In this document: positions 47,633 through 59,019 of the stretch, one piece after another
How positions within the stretch are numbered: the first letter of the stretch is position 1
Layout: each line of letters begins with the position of its first letter
From: Apostichopus japonicus
Lineage: Eukaryota; Echinodermata; Holothuroidea; Aspidochirotida; Stichopodidae
Direction: 5' to 3'
Length of the DNA: 64,000 nt
NCBI RefSeq assembly: GCF_037975245.1
Contig: NC_092562.1
Coordinates: forward strand, 25,925,054 to 25,989,053
The notes under the pieces: generated by a model
Databases searched by the model: none
Told to the model about the DNA's origin: nothing
What the model saw: only the letters and a program-made list of their open reading frames with translations
Position numbers and translations under genes: made by a program

Positions 47633-48544
47633 AAGTAGCTTATGAGCATCCGTTGAATCAAATAAAATTCCCGCGAACAAAGTTGCATAGGCTTCATCAC
47701 GTCTCTTGAGCTGCATAATCTCGCTACATACATTGTGTGCCAAAAGGTATATTCTTTGTACATACAGCGGTGCTATTTGAGGTTTTCCGTCGTAGTTTGC
47801 AATTATCGAGATTCAGTGCCAAATAAAAACTTCAGGTTGGGATGTAGTTATGCTGGGGTAATGGCTAGGTGCCGTTTACGAAAATTAACTGTCGCCTTGT
47901 TAGAATTTTATCAATGACCGATCTCAGTGCGAATTAGCTGTATAGAATGATTCGCTATCTGCACGTGCATTATGTACGGGAAGTTTTCATGTGCGGAGAT
48001 TGTTCACAAATTTCATAGAGCATTTACAAACATACAACGAAAGCATCATTTATAATCTAAAATAAAAATTTATTAGAGGGAACGGTATGACCTTACGTAG
48101 AACGTAATGTATGTAATGGCATTCATAAATATATTGTGCTCATATATTAATTTCTCAACCAAATAAAAATATATATGAAACGTCGATATCACGACAGCTT
48201 GGTTATGCGCGGGCAACACCAGCACGGTAAAATAAATGCAGGTAGACTGCTAACAATAAGTATTTAAAAAAATGTTTCGTGTCAGAACACCTGTACTTAA
48301 GCTGGTCAAACATATTCTAAAAATGTTTTTTTGAAGGCATTTCTTACAGCCACCAGTCATAATTAAAATATCGCTTCGATTAAGGCAGTGTAATGGAGTA
48401 ATAGCGATTTTTTTTCTCACAGCTAAAATACAAGATAAATAATTGACCAAATGTACCAATCGCGCTAATCGAGTAGCGGTTCAAAGTAGCAGTGAGGTAC
48501 TACACAGGTTTTAGGACGTTCGCACAACTAGCTACTGTATATAG

Positions 48545-48881
48545 CATGGGCGGCGATCATGGGGGGGGGGGGGGGCGGCATGTCCCCCCAATATTTTAGG
48601 TGGGGATATAGTATCTAATATCCCCCCCCCCAATATTTGGTGGCATAGTTTTTTTGTGGCTATAAGAGCATATTTTTTTTATGATATCGCTAGTAATTTC
48701 AAAAGAGAAAATGCTTAGATGCAACTTACAAGGCCTGGGAAGTGCCATTTCCAGCGATCTGGGAGGCATTTTCGGCCAAAATTTTCTTTTACGCTTTGCG
48801 CCAACTCATGGTGGCGCTACGCTTAGATAGTTTGCCTACAAGCTTCGCCCCTCCCTTAGCAAATTCCTCGCTACGCGCATG
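48545..48881 (+). mobile_element. hAT-like non-autonomous element, diverged copy
   Basis: Begins CATGGGCGGCGATCATGG and ends near CGCTACGCGCATG, with the shared subterminal block (GATCTGGGAGG, GGTGGCGCTACGCTTAGATAG) near its right end. A related inverted copy lies at 56491-56712. I find no clean 8-bp target duplication. Confidence 0.55.
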
Positions 48882-48984
48882 TCTAACCGTGTCACAATTT
48901 GTTACTAAATATCACCACAAAATGACACAAACTTTCACCGAGAGTAGTTTTTACTTATTTTCAAACTGAATTAGCTAGACGGAC

Positions 48985-50433
48985 CATGGGCGCAAATCCT
49001 GGTGGGGACAGCGACCAACTTCTTCAGTGGTGGGGACATGATATACCGTGTCCCCACCAATTTGTCTTTGCATTGCAAATTTCCCTGTATTGAACTTTGG
49101 TGAGTTTGATCCAGCCATGGGCGTCAACAGGTGGGGGACGGGGGGGGGGACATGTCCCCCCACTTTCAAAAGTGGAGGGGATATCATATCATTTGTCCCA
49201 CCCACTTTTCAGAGTAGTTATTAAAAAAAATCACATGCATATGCGCGATTTTCTATTTAAGGTCAAGAAATCTGGACTCCCTGGGCCCCTGCTATCTATC
49301 ACTTGCACCGTCATTTACCTCCCATTCTCCCAATATCCTAAATCTGCCCATTTAATTCGTTCGGGGGGGGGGGGGAGACCATTCGAAAGTGTATTGAATC
49401 TTGCACACATGTTGTTTGTATGGGTTCCAAGGGATTAGGTAAGCCATACAGGTAGATGGTGATGAGTTACTATGTTCATATCACTACCTCCAGTCCCTTG
49501 GACTGGACGGACGAATAGGGGTGTAGGGGTTAAGTAATTAAGGCTACATGTATTCGCCGGATATGGTAGATCTTTATTGTTGAGTGCCGGCTAGGCGCTA
49601 CACACGCTCTGCGCGCGGTGCCTTTTTCTGATTATTATTATTAAAGTACCTGGGCACATAACAACTGACGTCTCGCACCTACATGCATGTATTATATATA
49701 CCACTCCACTCATCCCGGAGGTGACGGCGCCACTTTTTCAATATTTCGTTTGAGATGGACGCTGTGTAATTCGTCTCCCTTGGTGTCAGAACGGCATCTT
49801 TCTACCAGTACTTTCTGTCGGGATTTAGTTTTGTGAGACAAAATTTCTCCTCACAGATCTGGTTCTGATGTAACTAAAAACGACTCAGGAAGGCCGTCTC
49901 CTGCGATCTAGGGGGTCTTATGTACCCAAAATTTTCTGGTACGCTACGCGCCAACCACTGGTGGCGCTCCGCTTAGATAGTATAGTGTCCCCCTCACTTT
50001 CTGAAACCTGCTGACGCCCATGGATCCAGCATTGTGCAAATGACATGCAGCAGTTCTCATTTTATTATATTTATCTACAGTTGTTAAATTGAGGAAGGAA
50101 ATCGCATTTGCGGCAGTCTATAATTGTTTTCTGGCAGAGGACCCAGACCCATCGTATACAAAAGTCTACTTGGATTACTTGTCCCCTGATTTTTTTTTCT
50201 GCAGACGCCCATGTGTTCCCCCAACTTAAATTTATAAGCCATGAGATCTCAAATTTAAGGAAGTTTTGGAACATTATTGGGTCTGGGAAGTGTTATTTCC
50301 GACGATCTGGGAGGTATATTTGCCCAAAAAATTATTGTACGCTACGCGCGAACCAATGGTCGCGCTCCGCTTAGATAGTATCAGAGAACAGATACGCGTC
50401 CCCACCATTATCCAAGACTGATTTGCGCCCATG
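48985..50433 (+). mobile_element. Outer hAT-like element, interrupted by a second one
   Basis: Starts CATGGGCGCAAATC, ends with its inverted form GATTTGCGCCCATG. The flanking octamers AGACGGAC and AGACCGCA match imperfectly. It has no transposase frame. The 907-bp element at 49116-50022 sits inside it. Confidence 0.72.
49116..50022 (+). mobile_element. Inner hAT-like element with perfect 8-bp target duplication
   Basis: Terminal inverted repeats CATGGGCGTCAACAGG and CCTGCTGACGCCCATG match at 15 of 16 positions. The flanks carry GATCCAGC on both sides (49108-49115 and 50023-50030). Eight-bp duplications are the hallmark of hAT transposition. It shares with its host element the subterminal CGCTACGCGCCAACC and GGCGCTCCGCTTAGATAGTA block, so both likely used the same transposase. 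Confidence 0.85.
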
Positions 50434-51526
50434 AGACCGCATCCGTAATGGAATTTAAGCCAAGCGATCTTCGTAGGTATTTTTACAGATGTTTAATGTT
50501 TATTTCTTGAACAGTACAATAGACCTAGCTGCTTATTTACGATTCTGCGACATGCATGTTTTACTTTGTTCATAACTTACTTTGGTGTATTTTTTTATAT
50601 ATTTCATACTGCGCAGAAACATAATTTTCCAATGTGCAATTACGCAGCATCATGTAAAGCATCATGCCTAACCTTTGTTCATAGAGAGTATTGATTATTG
50701 TAGATCTGTACTATGGGGATTTGAACAGCAGTCATATTGGCGAGTGAATATTGCGTTTTGACGTGTAGATTTTTAGTCCCAGTCGCCAATTAGCGATTAC
50801 ATTTAAAAACATTTCAGTGTCGAGGCCTGAAAACCATTAAAACTTGATTTATCATAGAAGAAATCAAGGATAATCTTCATACATGATATATGGATTCGCC
50901 ATATTGAGTACAACAATCCAGCCAATAGGAAATAGCTATCGGTATACCACACAAGAAGAAAATGACGTAATCGCTGCAATTGCCTAAGCCGATCGGTATA
51001 CATATTAACAAAAATCATCGAAATATGCGTCTAAGTCGTCCCTTAGAGACGCAATCTACACGTAATGATGCTAACTCGAGCCTGATTGGGCTTGGAGGAA
51101 TAAAAGTGCGACGCGTCGGGGGCATTTACCCCTAAAACGTAGTTTCCAGATATCATCTTCACGTAATACACCTGCTCAATGCGACTAGATAGCTTCGACA
51201 CGAGGAATAGATGACGTAATCACTGCAATTGCCTATAGCCGATCGGTAATAACTATTTATTGACCGTGGAAATGGTTTACCTAGTGTATCTTTTTCCAAC
51301 TCCTTATACAAATTTACTTATTATCTCCGAAATCAGCGACTATTTCGTCCCTTATAGACGCAACCTCTACCTAATAATGCTCACTCGAGCCTCCTTGGTT
51401 TTGAAGGAATAAAAGTGCGACGCGACGAGGCATTTACCCAATCACGTAGCCTCGGGATATCATCCTCACGTATCACACCTGTTCAATGCAACTAGATAGC
51501 TTCGACACGAGGAATAGATGACGTAA

Positions 51527-51995
51527 GGTAGCATACGCCCATTAAAAGCCCCATTGACTTACACACTAAATCACAAAAGTAATGTCTTCTCTAAGCCTAG
51601 ATAGAAGTTTTCACTTGCTAAACGCTACCCATCACTGGATAGCTGACAAGTTGGCCTTTCATGGCACCATCAATTTTCCGTACCATGACTATGTAGATTT
51701 TTTGCTACGAGAGCCGGAACTTTTCGTCACTTGTAAACAAACCTCTCCACTCAGCGGTAAACAAATTTCCTACGCTGCTCCTTGGAGGCCTAAAGGGGTC
51801 TAAAATTGCCTCAATTGACCCAATTTTTTAACCACATGTGCTTCCATTCATGTTCTTTAACATCAAAGCCACAAAATAAGCACATCCTAATTGATAACAT
51901 AGCAAAAAAGTTGTTCTCCTGTTCCTAATTGGCACTTTTCCTGAAGGAGAACATTTGCTGCGGATTGATATAGAGGCTAATAGGAGTATGCCACC
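51527..51995 (+). mobile_element. 469-bp inverted-repeat element with GTAA duplication
   Basis: Ends GGTAGCATACGCCCATTA and TAATAGGAGTATGCCACC are inverted repeats, flanked by GTAA on both sides (51523-51526, 51996-51999). Removing it and one GTAA restores the satellite unit. The superfamily is not clear to me from a 4-bp duplication. A 73-codon frame inside looks like chance. Confidence 0.78.
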
Positions 51996-52473
51996 GTAAC
52001 CACTGCAATTGCATATAGCCGATCTGTAATAGCTATGTATTGACCGTGGAAATGGTTAACCAAGTGTATCTATTTACAGCTCATTATAAAAAGTTTGCTT
52101 ATTATCCCCGAAATCAGCGACTTTGTTGTCCCTTATAGACTGAATCTAACCTAATAATGCTCAATCGAGCCTACTAGGGCTTGAAAGAATGAAAGTCGAC
52201 GCGACGGTGGCATCTACCTCTAACACGGAGCTTCGAGACATCATCTTCACGAAATACACCTGCTCAATGCGACTAGATAGCTTCGACACGAGGAATAGAT
52301 GGCGTAATCATTGCATTTGCCTATAGACTATCGGTAATAGTTATTTATTGTCCGTGAAAACATGAAAACAAATTATACAAATGTAGTAGTAGTTAGAATG
52401 CAACAGATTTAACTGCTGAATGTTCAACACCGTGGAAATCGAAATATTTTCTACGCAAGAAAAACAACAAAAC

Positions 52474-52546
52474 GTTGGCGGGGAATCGAACCCGGGCATC
52501 GCACACATAAAACGAAAACCGTACCTCTACACCAACAGGTCGCATA
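52474..52546 (-). tRNA. tRNA-like sequence, probably a pseudogene or SINE head
   Basis: The minus strand contains CCCGGGTTCGATTCCCC, a good T-arm and internal B box, and upstream GTTGGTGTAGAGGTA, like a D-arm and A box. The anticodon stem does not pair well, so a functional tRNA is unlikely. It lies inside a satellite unit. Confidence 0.45.
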
Positions 52547-53010
52547 TACATATGATATTATGATAGCACAGCCTACTTAGCTTCGACACGTTGTCCTCCA
52601 GCCAATAGTTAATAGCTACTGGTATACCACACGAGAAATAGATGGCGTAATCACAGCAATTGCCTATAGCCGATCGGTAATGACTATTATTGATCATGGA
52701 AATGGTTTCCTAGTGTATCTATTTACAACTTATTATCAAAATTTACTAATTATTTCAGAAATCAGCGACTATTTCGTCCTTTATAGACGCAATATACACC
52801 TAATAATGCTCACTCGAGCCTCCTGGGCTTGAAGGAATAAAAGTGCGACGAGACGGGGGCATTAACCCCTAACACGTAGCTTCGAGACATCATCTTCACG
52901 CTCAATGCGACTAGATAGCTTCGACACGAGGAATAGATGACGTAATCACTGCAATTACATGTAGACTGTCGTAATAGCTATTTATTGACTGTTAAAACAT
53001 GAACACAAAT

Positions 53011-53535
53011 TATACATATTTAGTATCAATTTAATGGAATGATATTCAGATATTAGATCAAAGTGGATTATGGACAGATTGACCGATCGGATTATTTGTC
53101 GATAATTATTACAATAAGCTATCGGTTCAATTTTTTTCTTACATAAAACAGAGAAATTACTACGTTATAACGAAGCACCAATACCTGCAAACAGTCGAAC
53201 ATAACATAAATGCAGCTTTGCAAAAGTTTGAAAATATTACAAGTTGTCATTTCTTTTGTTTTTAATTCTATTGTTATTACCTAAGTCTGAATATAAAATT
53301 CATACATTGTGATATGGTGGTTTAAAAAATGTTAATATTCTTTGTTAGGCTTTATTTCTTGTTACTCCAGAGGTTTACGTTACATCCTATACTAAGTAGC
53401 AAGAGAACAAGTAATTGGCTTAGTTATAACAACGCATGTGTCATAAGTATGCCACCAGTTCTGTCAAATTGCAAATCCGTTTTGGATGTCGATACAAATG
53501 AATACACCACTAATGCCATGTATGGCTAGTGCTGT
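53011..53535. other. Non-coding sequence downstream of the NAT-like gene
   Basis: AT-rich with no supportable gene. A minus-strand AATAAA (TTTATT at 53351-53356), about 180 bp past the NAT-like stop, is a candidate poly(A) signal. Confidence 0.55.
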
Positions 53536-54426
53536 TCATGACTGTAATGTTAACAATGTGTTTGACACACATTGTTTGATTATTTCAATTGGAAATTGGG
53601 GAAATTCTTCGTGAAGCATTGTGGCGATTTCTTCCTTTGTTTCCAATCTCTTACTCAGTAGTTTTTGTTGTGGTTCTTCGCTCCATTTCACGATGTTATC
53701 TTTCACGCTGAAGAAGCAGTTCCCGTTGTAATGTGAAATGCGTAGAATACTATTGAGTTCGTTCGATGGATCCGCAAAATCACGTTCGGTAGTCTCGAAG
53801 AAATACGAAACGGTTACCAAGTTGGTAACCTCCATCTCTGCAAACCTGAACCAATCGTTTTCATCGCTCCGTGATTGGTGCAACCATTCCACAATGCCGT
53901 CTGCTCTCCGAACGTACTTGTACTTTAAAAACGAGACGGAGTATATTTCCGATTCCCTCTCAAAGTTGAACGGGATAGCTGTAAACGTCGGAGACACACA
54001 GCCAACATCTACTACATGTTTGCTGCCCTGAGATGCCAAGTCATGCACGATGATTCCAACATGTCCTTGACCCAAAACGGTTATTGGGAAAAAGTCCGTT
54101 TTATAGCCAAGTGCATCAAGTAAACACTTGAAAAAGGTCTGGATGGTTTTACACGTGCCGCCATACTTCTTAAACATGTGTTCTTTGATGAGAGAGAAGG
54201 ATGGTCTGTGTCTATCCTTCGAGGGAATGCTACATCTATAGACCGATTGAAAGGGTATTGTTTGGTGCATAGTATAAATGAGTTTGTCTAAGAAAGCCAG
54301 TTTGTCATCGAGTAGGTTTTGCGAGAAGTCTGTCATGGATAAAACATTTTCAATGAATGAATGAGCCTCTTTTTCGGTGAGATGATACGCAGCAGCTTCT
54401 TGTTGGTAATCTTTGACGTCGGACAT
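53536..54426 (-). CDS. Arylamine N-acetyltransferase-like protein
   Basis: 296 residues in one exon. Known: NAT enzymes transfer acetyl from acetyl-CoA to arylamines through a Cys-His-Asp triad and usually have about 280-300 residues. Seen: YGGTCKT (Cys92), GQGHVGIIV (His122) and KHVVDVGC (Asp140) occur in the right order, in contexts matching the NAT motifs (G-G-x-C, N-H-x, V-D-x-G). The Cys-His distance is shorter than in vertebrate NATs, so substrate range may differ. I chose the start at 54426 (MSDVKD): a frame with 24 more residues exists, but directly upstream of this ATG the minus strand reads CCTTACCTTACAG, a good splice acceptor, suggesting a 5' UTR intron. No breaks. It stands alone on the minus strand. 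Confidence 0.78.
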   Translation of the reverse strand: MSDVKDYQQEAAAYHLTEKEAHSFIENVLSMTDFSQNLLDDKLAFLDKLIYTMHQTIPFQSVYRCSIPSKDRHRPSFSLIKEHMFKKYGGTCKTIQTFFKCLLDALGYKTDFFPITVLGQGHVGIIVHDLASQGSKHVVDVGCVSPTFTAIPFNFERESEIYSVSFLKYKYVRRADGIVEWLHQSRSDENDWFRFAEMEVTNLVTVSYFFETTERDFADPSNELNSILRISHYNGNCFFSVKDNIVKWSEEPQQKLLSKRLETKEEIATMLHEEFPQFPIEIIKQCVSNTLLTLQS

Positions 54427-54700
54427 TTTCTGAGGCCTGTAAGGTAAGGGAACGATTTGAAAAGAAATGAAGGGCTGATGACGTGCTTTCACAGTCAAGT
54501 TCGTTTTTGTTGTCCACTACTTTTACATCTGAAGTCCTGCCATGCAGTGTCTTCAAAGTGAAACTTTCCGCAAGCGTTTTGCAAACGTGAATTCGACCCA
54601 TCAGAGTTTCTTTCGTAGAACATTGGTTACCCATTGAATTCTATCACTTTTATTATGTTACACTTGTATAGTGTCAGCCATAAGACAGTTTGGCAGTATC
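54427..54700 (-). promoter_or_regulatory. 5' region of the NAT-like gene, including a probable splice acceptor
   Basis: Contains the acceptor CCTTACCTTACAG near 54435-54447. The stretch from 54480 has a diverged direct copy at 55165-55340 and 62413-62510, showing that the 5' region was duplicated. I cannot place a TATA box or first exon. Confidence 0.45.
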
Positions 54701-55102
54701 AAAGTCCAACGTAGCTCTCTGATATCGAACGGAGAGTTAAGATTCGTGAAAAGTAACTGAAACGAGATTTCATCCAACGTAAGCATTTACCGACAAGCGT
54801 TAGTTAAGAAATTACATATTGGAGAAACATTATATTTGACTACTGCTTGATCTAACTGATATTTCTGTTATGCTGTTTGCGGATGGTTTTTTCTGTCATT
54901 TGAATCGTATCATTATTATATATGACAAGTAGAAATCCTAACCAGATTTGGTGTCCACATTAAAAAAACACAAGTAATCACATGTAATCTCAATTATGAA
55001 CTGGAATGATAAGGCTGTATGGAGTGCACATTACAGAGAAGATGACATAACTTGTTATCCTGTAATGCAATACTAAGAAATAACTTTTCGGCATCCTGAC
55101 CG

Positions 55103-55138
55103 TTAAGAATCTCGCTTGTTAAGAAGCGAGATTCTTAA
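55103..55138. other. Perfect 15-bp stem-loop
   Basis: TTAAGAATCTCGCTT and its exact complement flank a six-base loop. It sits just before the duplicated NAT upstream segment and may mark a breakpoint or an element end. Confidence 0.85.
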
Positions 55139-55164
55139 TGTTTCAGATCATTACAAGGGCTGCG

Positions 55165-55340
55165 ATGCACTTGCACAGTCAAGTATAGTTCGTTTTTGTT
55201 GTCATCTGTAGCCCTGTCATGCAATGTCTTCAAAGTGAACCTCTGCACAAGCGTTTTGCAACCCATTAGAGTTTCGTAGAGCATTGGTTACCCATTGAAT
55301 TCTATCATTATTATTAGGTTATATTTGTATAGTGTCAGCC
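55165..55340. repeat. Duplicated NAT upstream region, left half
   Basis: Matches 54490-54680 in the same orientation, including CATTGGTTACCCATTGAATT and TTGTATAGTGTCAGCC, with small deletions. The match stops at 55340 and resumes at 62413. Confidence 0.88.
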
Positions 55341-56014
55341 CAGGGACGTATCCAGGATTTTCTACCGGGGGCGCGAATTACTATCAAAGCGGAGCGCCAC
55401 CATCGGTTGGAGCGGAGCGTACAAGAAAATTTCAGGTTTTGATACCCCCTAGATCACCGGAAATGGCACTTCTCGGGCTCGAAAATGACCAACCAGATGT
55501 ACACTTTTGCCTGAGAACCAAGTATTTCCCAATATTTTTTTCTTCATCCATAACCTTTTTGAAGATTGTAACCAGTCACACATCATGTTCGAACTCATTG
55601 CATGTCCTGTGGATCATTGCTTTTGTAGGTGATTCTACGTTACGGCCCACAATATCCGAAAGCCCCACTTTTCAAAGTTTAAAGCCTATTATTTGTTTAG
55701 AATTTGAAAATTCTCATTTCTCGTGAAGAAAATCACTTCAAACATATACATAATGTTGCACAAAATTCAATCTATGGACAACCAATATAGAAAAACCTCC
55801 TTCAACCCCTAACAGACAGGACAAAATTGTTACGAGTAGAGGGAAGTATGATGAAGAATGTTGGTCAGGAAGTTTTCGAAAATTCAGACACAGTTAATTT
55901 ACAGGTGTACAAATATTACAACCTCTTATAACGGCAATTATAAAACTTCGTTGAAGGAAATGAAAAATAGCAGATATTTCCGATATCAGATATTTCGAAA
56001 CCGAACACTACACA

Positions 56015-56390
56015 CATAGGCGTAGGAGGCGGGGGCTGCAGCCCCCCCCCCAACCAAACTTGTTCCCCTTGGTAATTAAAATAAAGTTCTAAGCTTGGCA
56101 GACTAAATCGCCATTACTACTGTAAAAGAGAGTTTTGACATAATTGGACCTGTATGCTTTTTCTCCATCTACATAAGACATTTCGTTGTTTACATTAGCA
56201 TCCTGCGGATGACTGCGCAACTTTCACGGACCGTACGGTACACGATGCCATGCGATGTAATGACCTATGCTTGCTTATATGATATTGACATTAACATGTT
56301 GAACGCGCGCTTGGCGCGCGAAAAATTTTGGTTATATTTTTCGGGCAAGTCGTTACAGCCCCCAAATCCAATTGGGCTCCTACGCCTTTG
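56015..56390 (+). mobile_element. 376-bp hAT-like element with perfect 8-bp target duplication
   Basis: Ends CATAGGCGTAGGAG and CTCCTACGCCTTTG are inverted repeats (one mismatch), flanked by ACTACACA on both sides (56007-56014, 56391-56398). Its interior has no transposase and only a chance 60-codon frame. Confidence 0.85.
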
Positions 56391-56490
56391 ACTACACACA
56401 TAGACAGTTTTGAGGCTGTTCATTTTTGAACATGCATTTTCATGCTCACTAATATTATGTGATGTCTGCTCTTTGCTTTACAAATTCGAA

Positions 56491-56712
56491 CAGGCGCGTA
56501 GCGAGTAATTTGCCAACGGAACTATCTAAGCGAAGCGCCACCATGGGTTGGCGCGAAGCGTACAAGAAAATCTTGGACGAAAAAGCCTCCCAGATCGCTG
56601 GAAATGACACTTCCCAGGCCTTGTAAGTTGCATCTAAGCATTGTCTATTTTTAAATTACCAGCGATATCATAGAGGAAATTTGCTCGGGGGGGGGGGGCG
56701 ATCGCCCCTTCC
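56491..56712 (-). mobile_element. hAT-like element copy, inverted relative to 48545
   Basis: Carries the complement of the shared block (CTATCTAAGCGAAGCGCCAC, CCTCCCAGATCGCTGG) and CAGGCGCGTAGCGAG at its left edge. The right edge is inferred from a GATCGCCCC stretch; flanking octamers do not match. Confidence 0.55.
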
Positions 56713-59019
56713 CGAAATGCTTCATGTTCCCCGACGACTCGGTCGAGTTCAAGACCAGCCACAGTTGGTTCCATTGCACAATTGAACAATTGTTCAAGGC
56801 GTCCATACACACACACACGCGTTATGCTAGACCATATATAGTATATATATATATAGATACATTAGTGAGAGAGGAAAAATGGAAACGTCAACTAGAGCAC
56901 CAATGGTGCAGAAGCTCATACCTTTTCGAGCTTAAAAATGTAGGGCCCACAAAACTTTATGGCCCACCAAATTTCAGGCCATTTTTCAGATTCCACCAAT
57001 TTTGGGCCCATGAGGGATACCTCCCCCCCCCCCCCTCTCCGTTAGCAGAATACTGGCCACACCACTGGCTATAATTCCTATTTTCCCCCTTTAAATCCTG
57101 TTTTACCCACTCTCTCAAACAATACCACTGACCTACCCTATTAAACTTCCTCCCCTCTACCTGAGCAGACCTGAAGTATGGAACGCGAAAAGGGCAACCG
57201 TATTTCGTTGCCTAAACTAAGTTTGTTTCGTTGCCTGAACTAAGTTTGTTGCTGTCTAAGCTAAAGCTGTTGCTGCTAGTTTACCATGTTGCTGTTGTTC
57301 GTTGATGTCTAAACTTACGTTGATGTCTAAAGTCACGTTGACGACTAAACGCGCCTTAATGTCTAAACTCACGTTGATTTATAAACCTTACGGTTGATGT
57401 CTAAACTCACGTTGATGTCTAAAACTTTCGTTGCTAAGTTAACTTACGGTTGATGTCTAAACACACGTTGATGTCTACACTTTCGTTGCTATCTAAAGTT
57501 CCGTTGTGAACACATTGTGAACGAACATCATTCTTTCTTTTCAAAAAAATTATAACAATCAACCACAAGTTGCTTCCGTGCAGTGCTAACAACATATCTA
57601 TTACAGAGATTTTCATGCTAAATACAGCCAATGATGTTTTCTCAAATTTCCCGAGATTTGTTTGGTTAATAGTCCCTTACCCATTATCTGCAAACATGCT
57701 TGCATCTTCAGTGCTCAATGAACGCAAAGTATGATGGTTTAACTATGTAACGCGAAAGGGGGGGGGGGGGGGTAATCGTTAATGTCATGCCGGATTTGTA
57801 GCAACAGCCATGTAAATATCCTTAACAACCTGATTTGTCGAACAAAATCACGTTGTTAACGATCTTTACATGATAGTTGATACAATTCCGAGGACGTTAT
57901 TTACATTTATATTGTTAATGTCATATTTGAATAATTGTTTTATCACAGAAAGTTATGAGTTGAGACAATCTATTAATTTTGCGGGAAGCTACCACAACAT
58001 CTTTGATACTGAAAAGGACTTTAAATCTCACAGTATGTTATGTTCTCTCCCTTTTGAGAGTTGATAATGTAAAATGTGCATTTATACCACAGTTATTTCT
58101 TCGTTGCAAACTTGCGTAAAGTTTTGCGGTCCCTTTGGCCACGTGCTTCAAGTCATGATTCTGGTGCAACACTAATTCGTGTGCATAAACTACTGCAGTC
58201 ATACATCGTCAAAAGTAGTCATTGAAGTTTCGACATTGCGTAAAAATGTTATTTAAATACTATAATTTTCGTGGAGTTGGTTGTTTCCAAATACTGAAAA
58301 GCATCCAGGGTAAATGTTGGATCAGTTGCTCTATGGTTGGATGTAGTCTGCGCTTCGTGAGTAACAAGAGGGGCACAGTATTGAAGTACGTAGGCAATAT
58401 GACTCACAGAACTAGTTTACTAAACCCGCCAAGCAAGTTCATTCGTAACACCAATCCAGTTCGGAGTTTCGATTTGCGAAAGGGATTTTGCTGTAAATGG
58501 AATATACACAAACCTCGCTCAGCATTTTTAAGAATTTTAGACCAAAACACCCGCTAACATGTTATGCGAGAAACGAATCATCCAAGATACACTCGAGTTT
58601 TGACTAAGGCTATGTGTTGTAGGTAAGGTGATATGATCTTTTCTCCACAAATTTTCAGGATATGCGCATGTGCAGTTGAAACTCCGAAGTTTGAACAGGC
58701 CTAATACAAATTGCGTGGAATTTAGCGAGATATGCACACTACATTTGCGGGGATATTTGAAGAGTTGGGGTAGCTGGTGAAATCGCTGCAGGTCAAAGCA
58801 TCGAGGTACTATATACGGAGTTGGAGAGGAGGAAAGAGTGGCAGGGCAGGCGAAATGAAGGTCGGACGGCCGCCCTTGTAAAACAGCGAAGCTAGGGCAC
58901 TGGATGGCATCCGCCATATATATATATATTGTGTAGAGCATTCACAAAGTACAGGCAGTGATAAGATCGCATCTTCTCAACTATAAACACTAGTAGTAAC
59001 ACTAGTAGTGTCTTTAGTA

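Larger units (their letters stand above)
50915..53010 (+). repeat. Satellite-like array of about 320-bp units
   Basis: Direct repeats marked by TAGATAGCTTCGACACGAGG, GATGACGTAATCACTGCAAT and TTATAGACGCAA. Unit marks fall near 51028, 51347, 52127 and 52777; the irregular steps come from insertions, including a 469-bp element and a tRNA-like segment. Confidence 0.85.

Noticed and set aside
49097-49438. 113-codon frame with Gly-rich segments
   Set aside because: Passes through G runs inside the inner hAT-like element; no transposase motif.
54350-54634. 94-codon minus-strand frame beginning MGNQCSTKE upstream of the NAT-like gene
   Set aside because: Overlaps the NAT start region in another frame, and the related copy at 55.2 kb does not keep it open; likely 5' UTR or promoter sequence.
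58222-58557. 111-codon plus-strand frame and overlapping minus-strand frame 58537-58941
   Set aside because: They lie inside the foldback element, have no recognisable motif and opposite-strand competitors of similar length.
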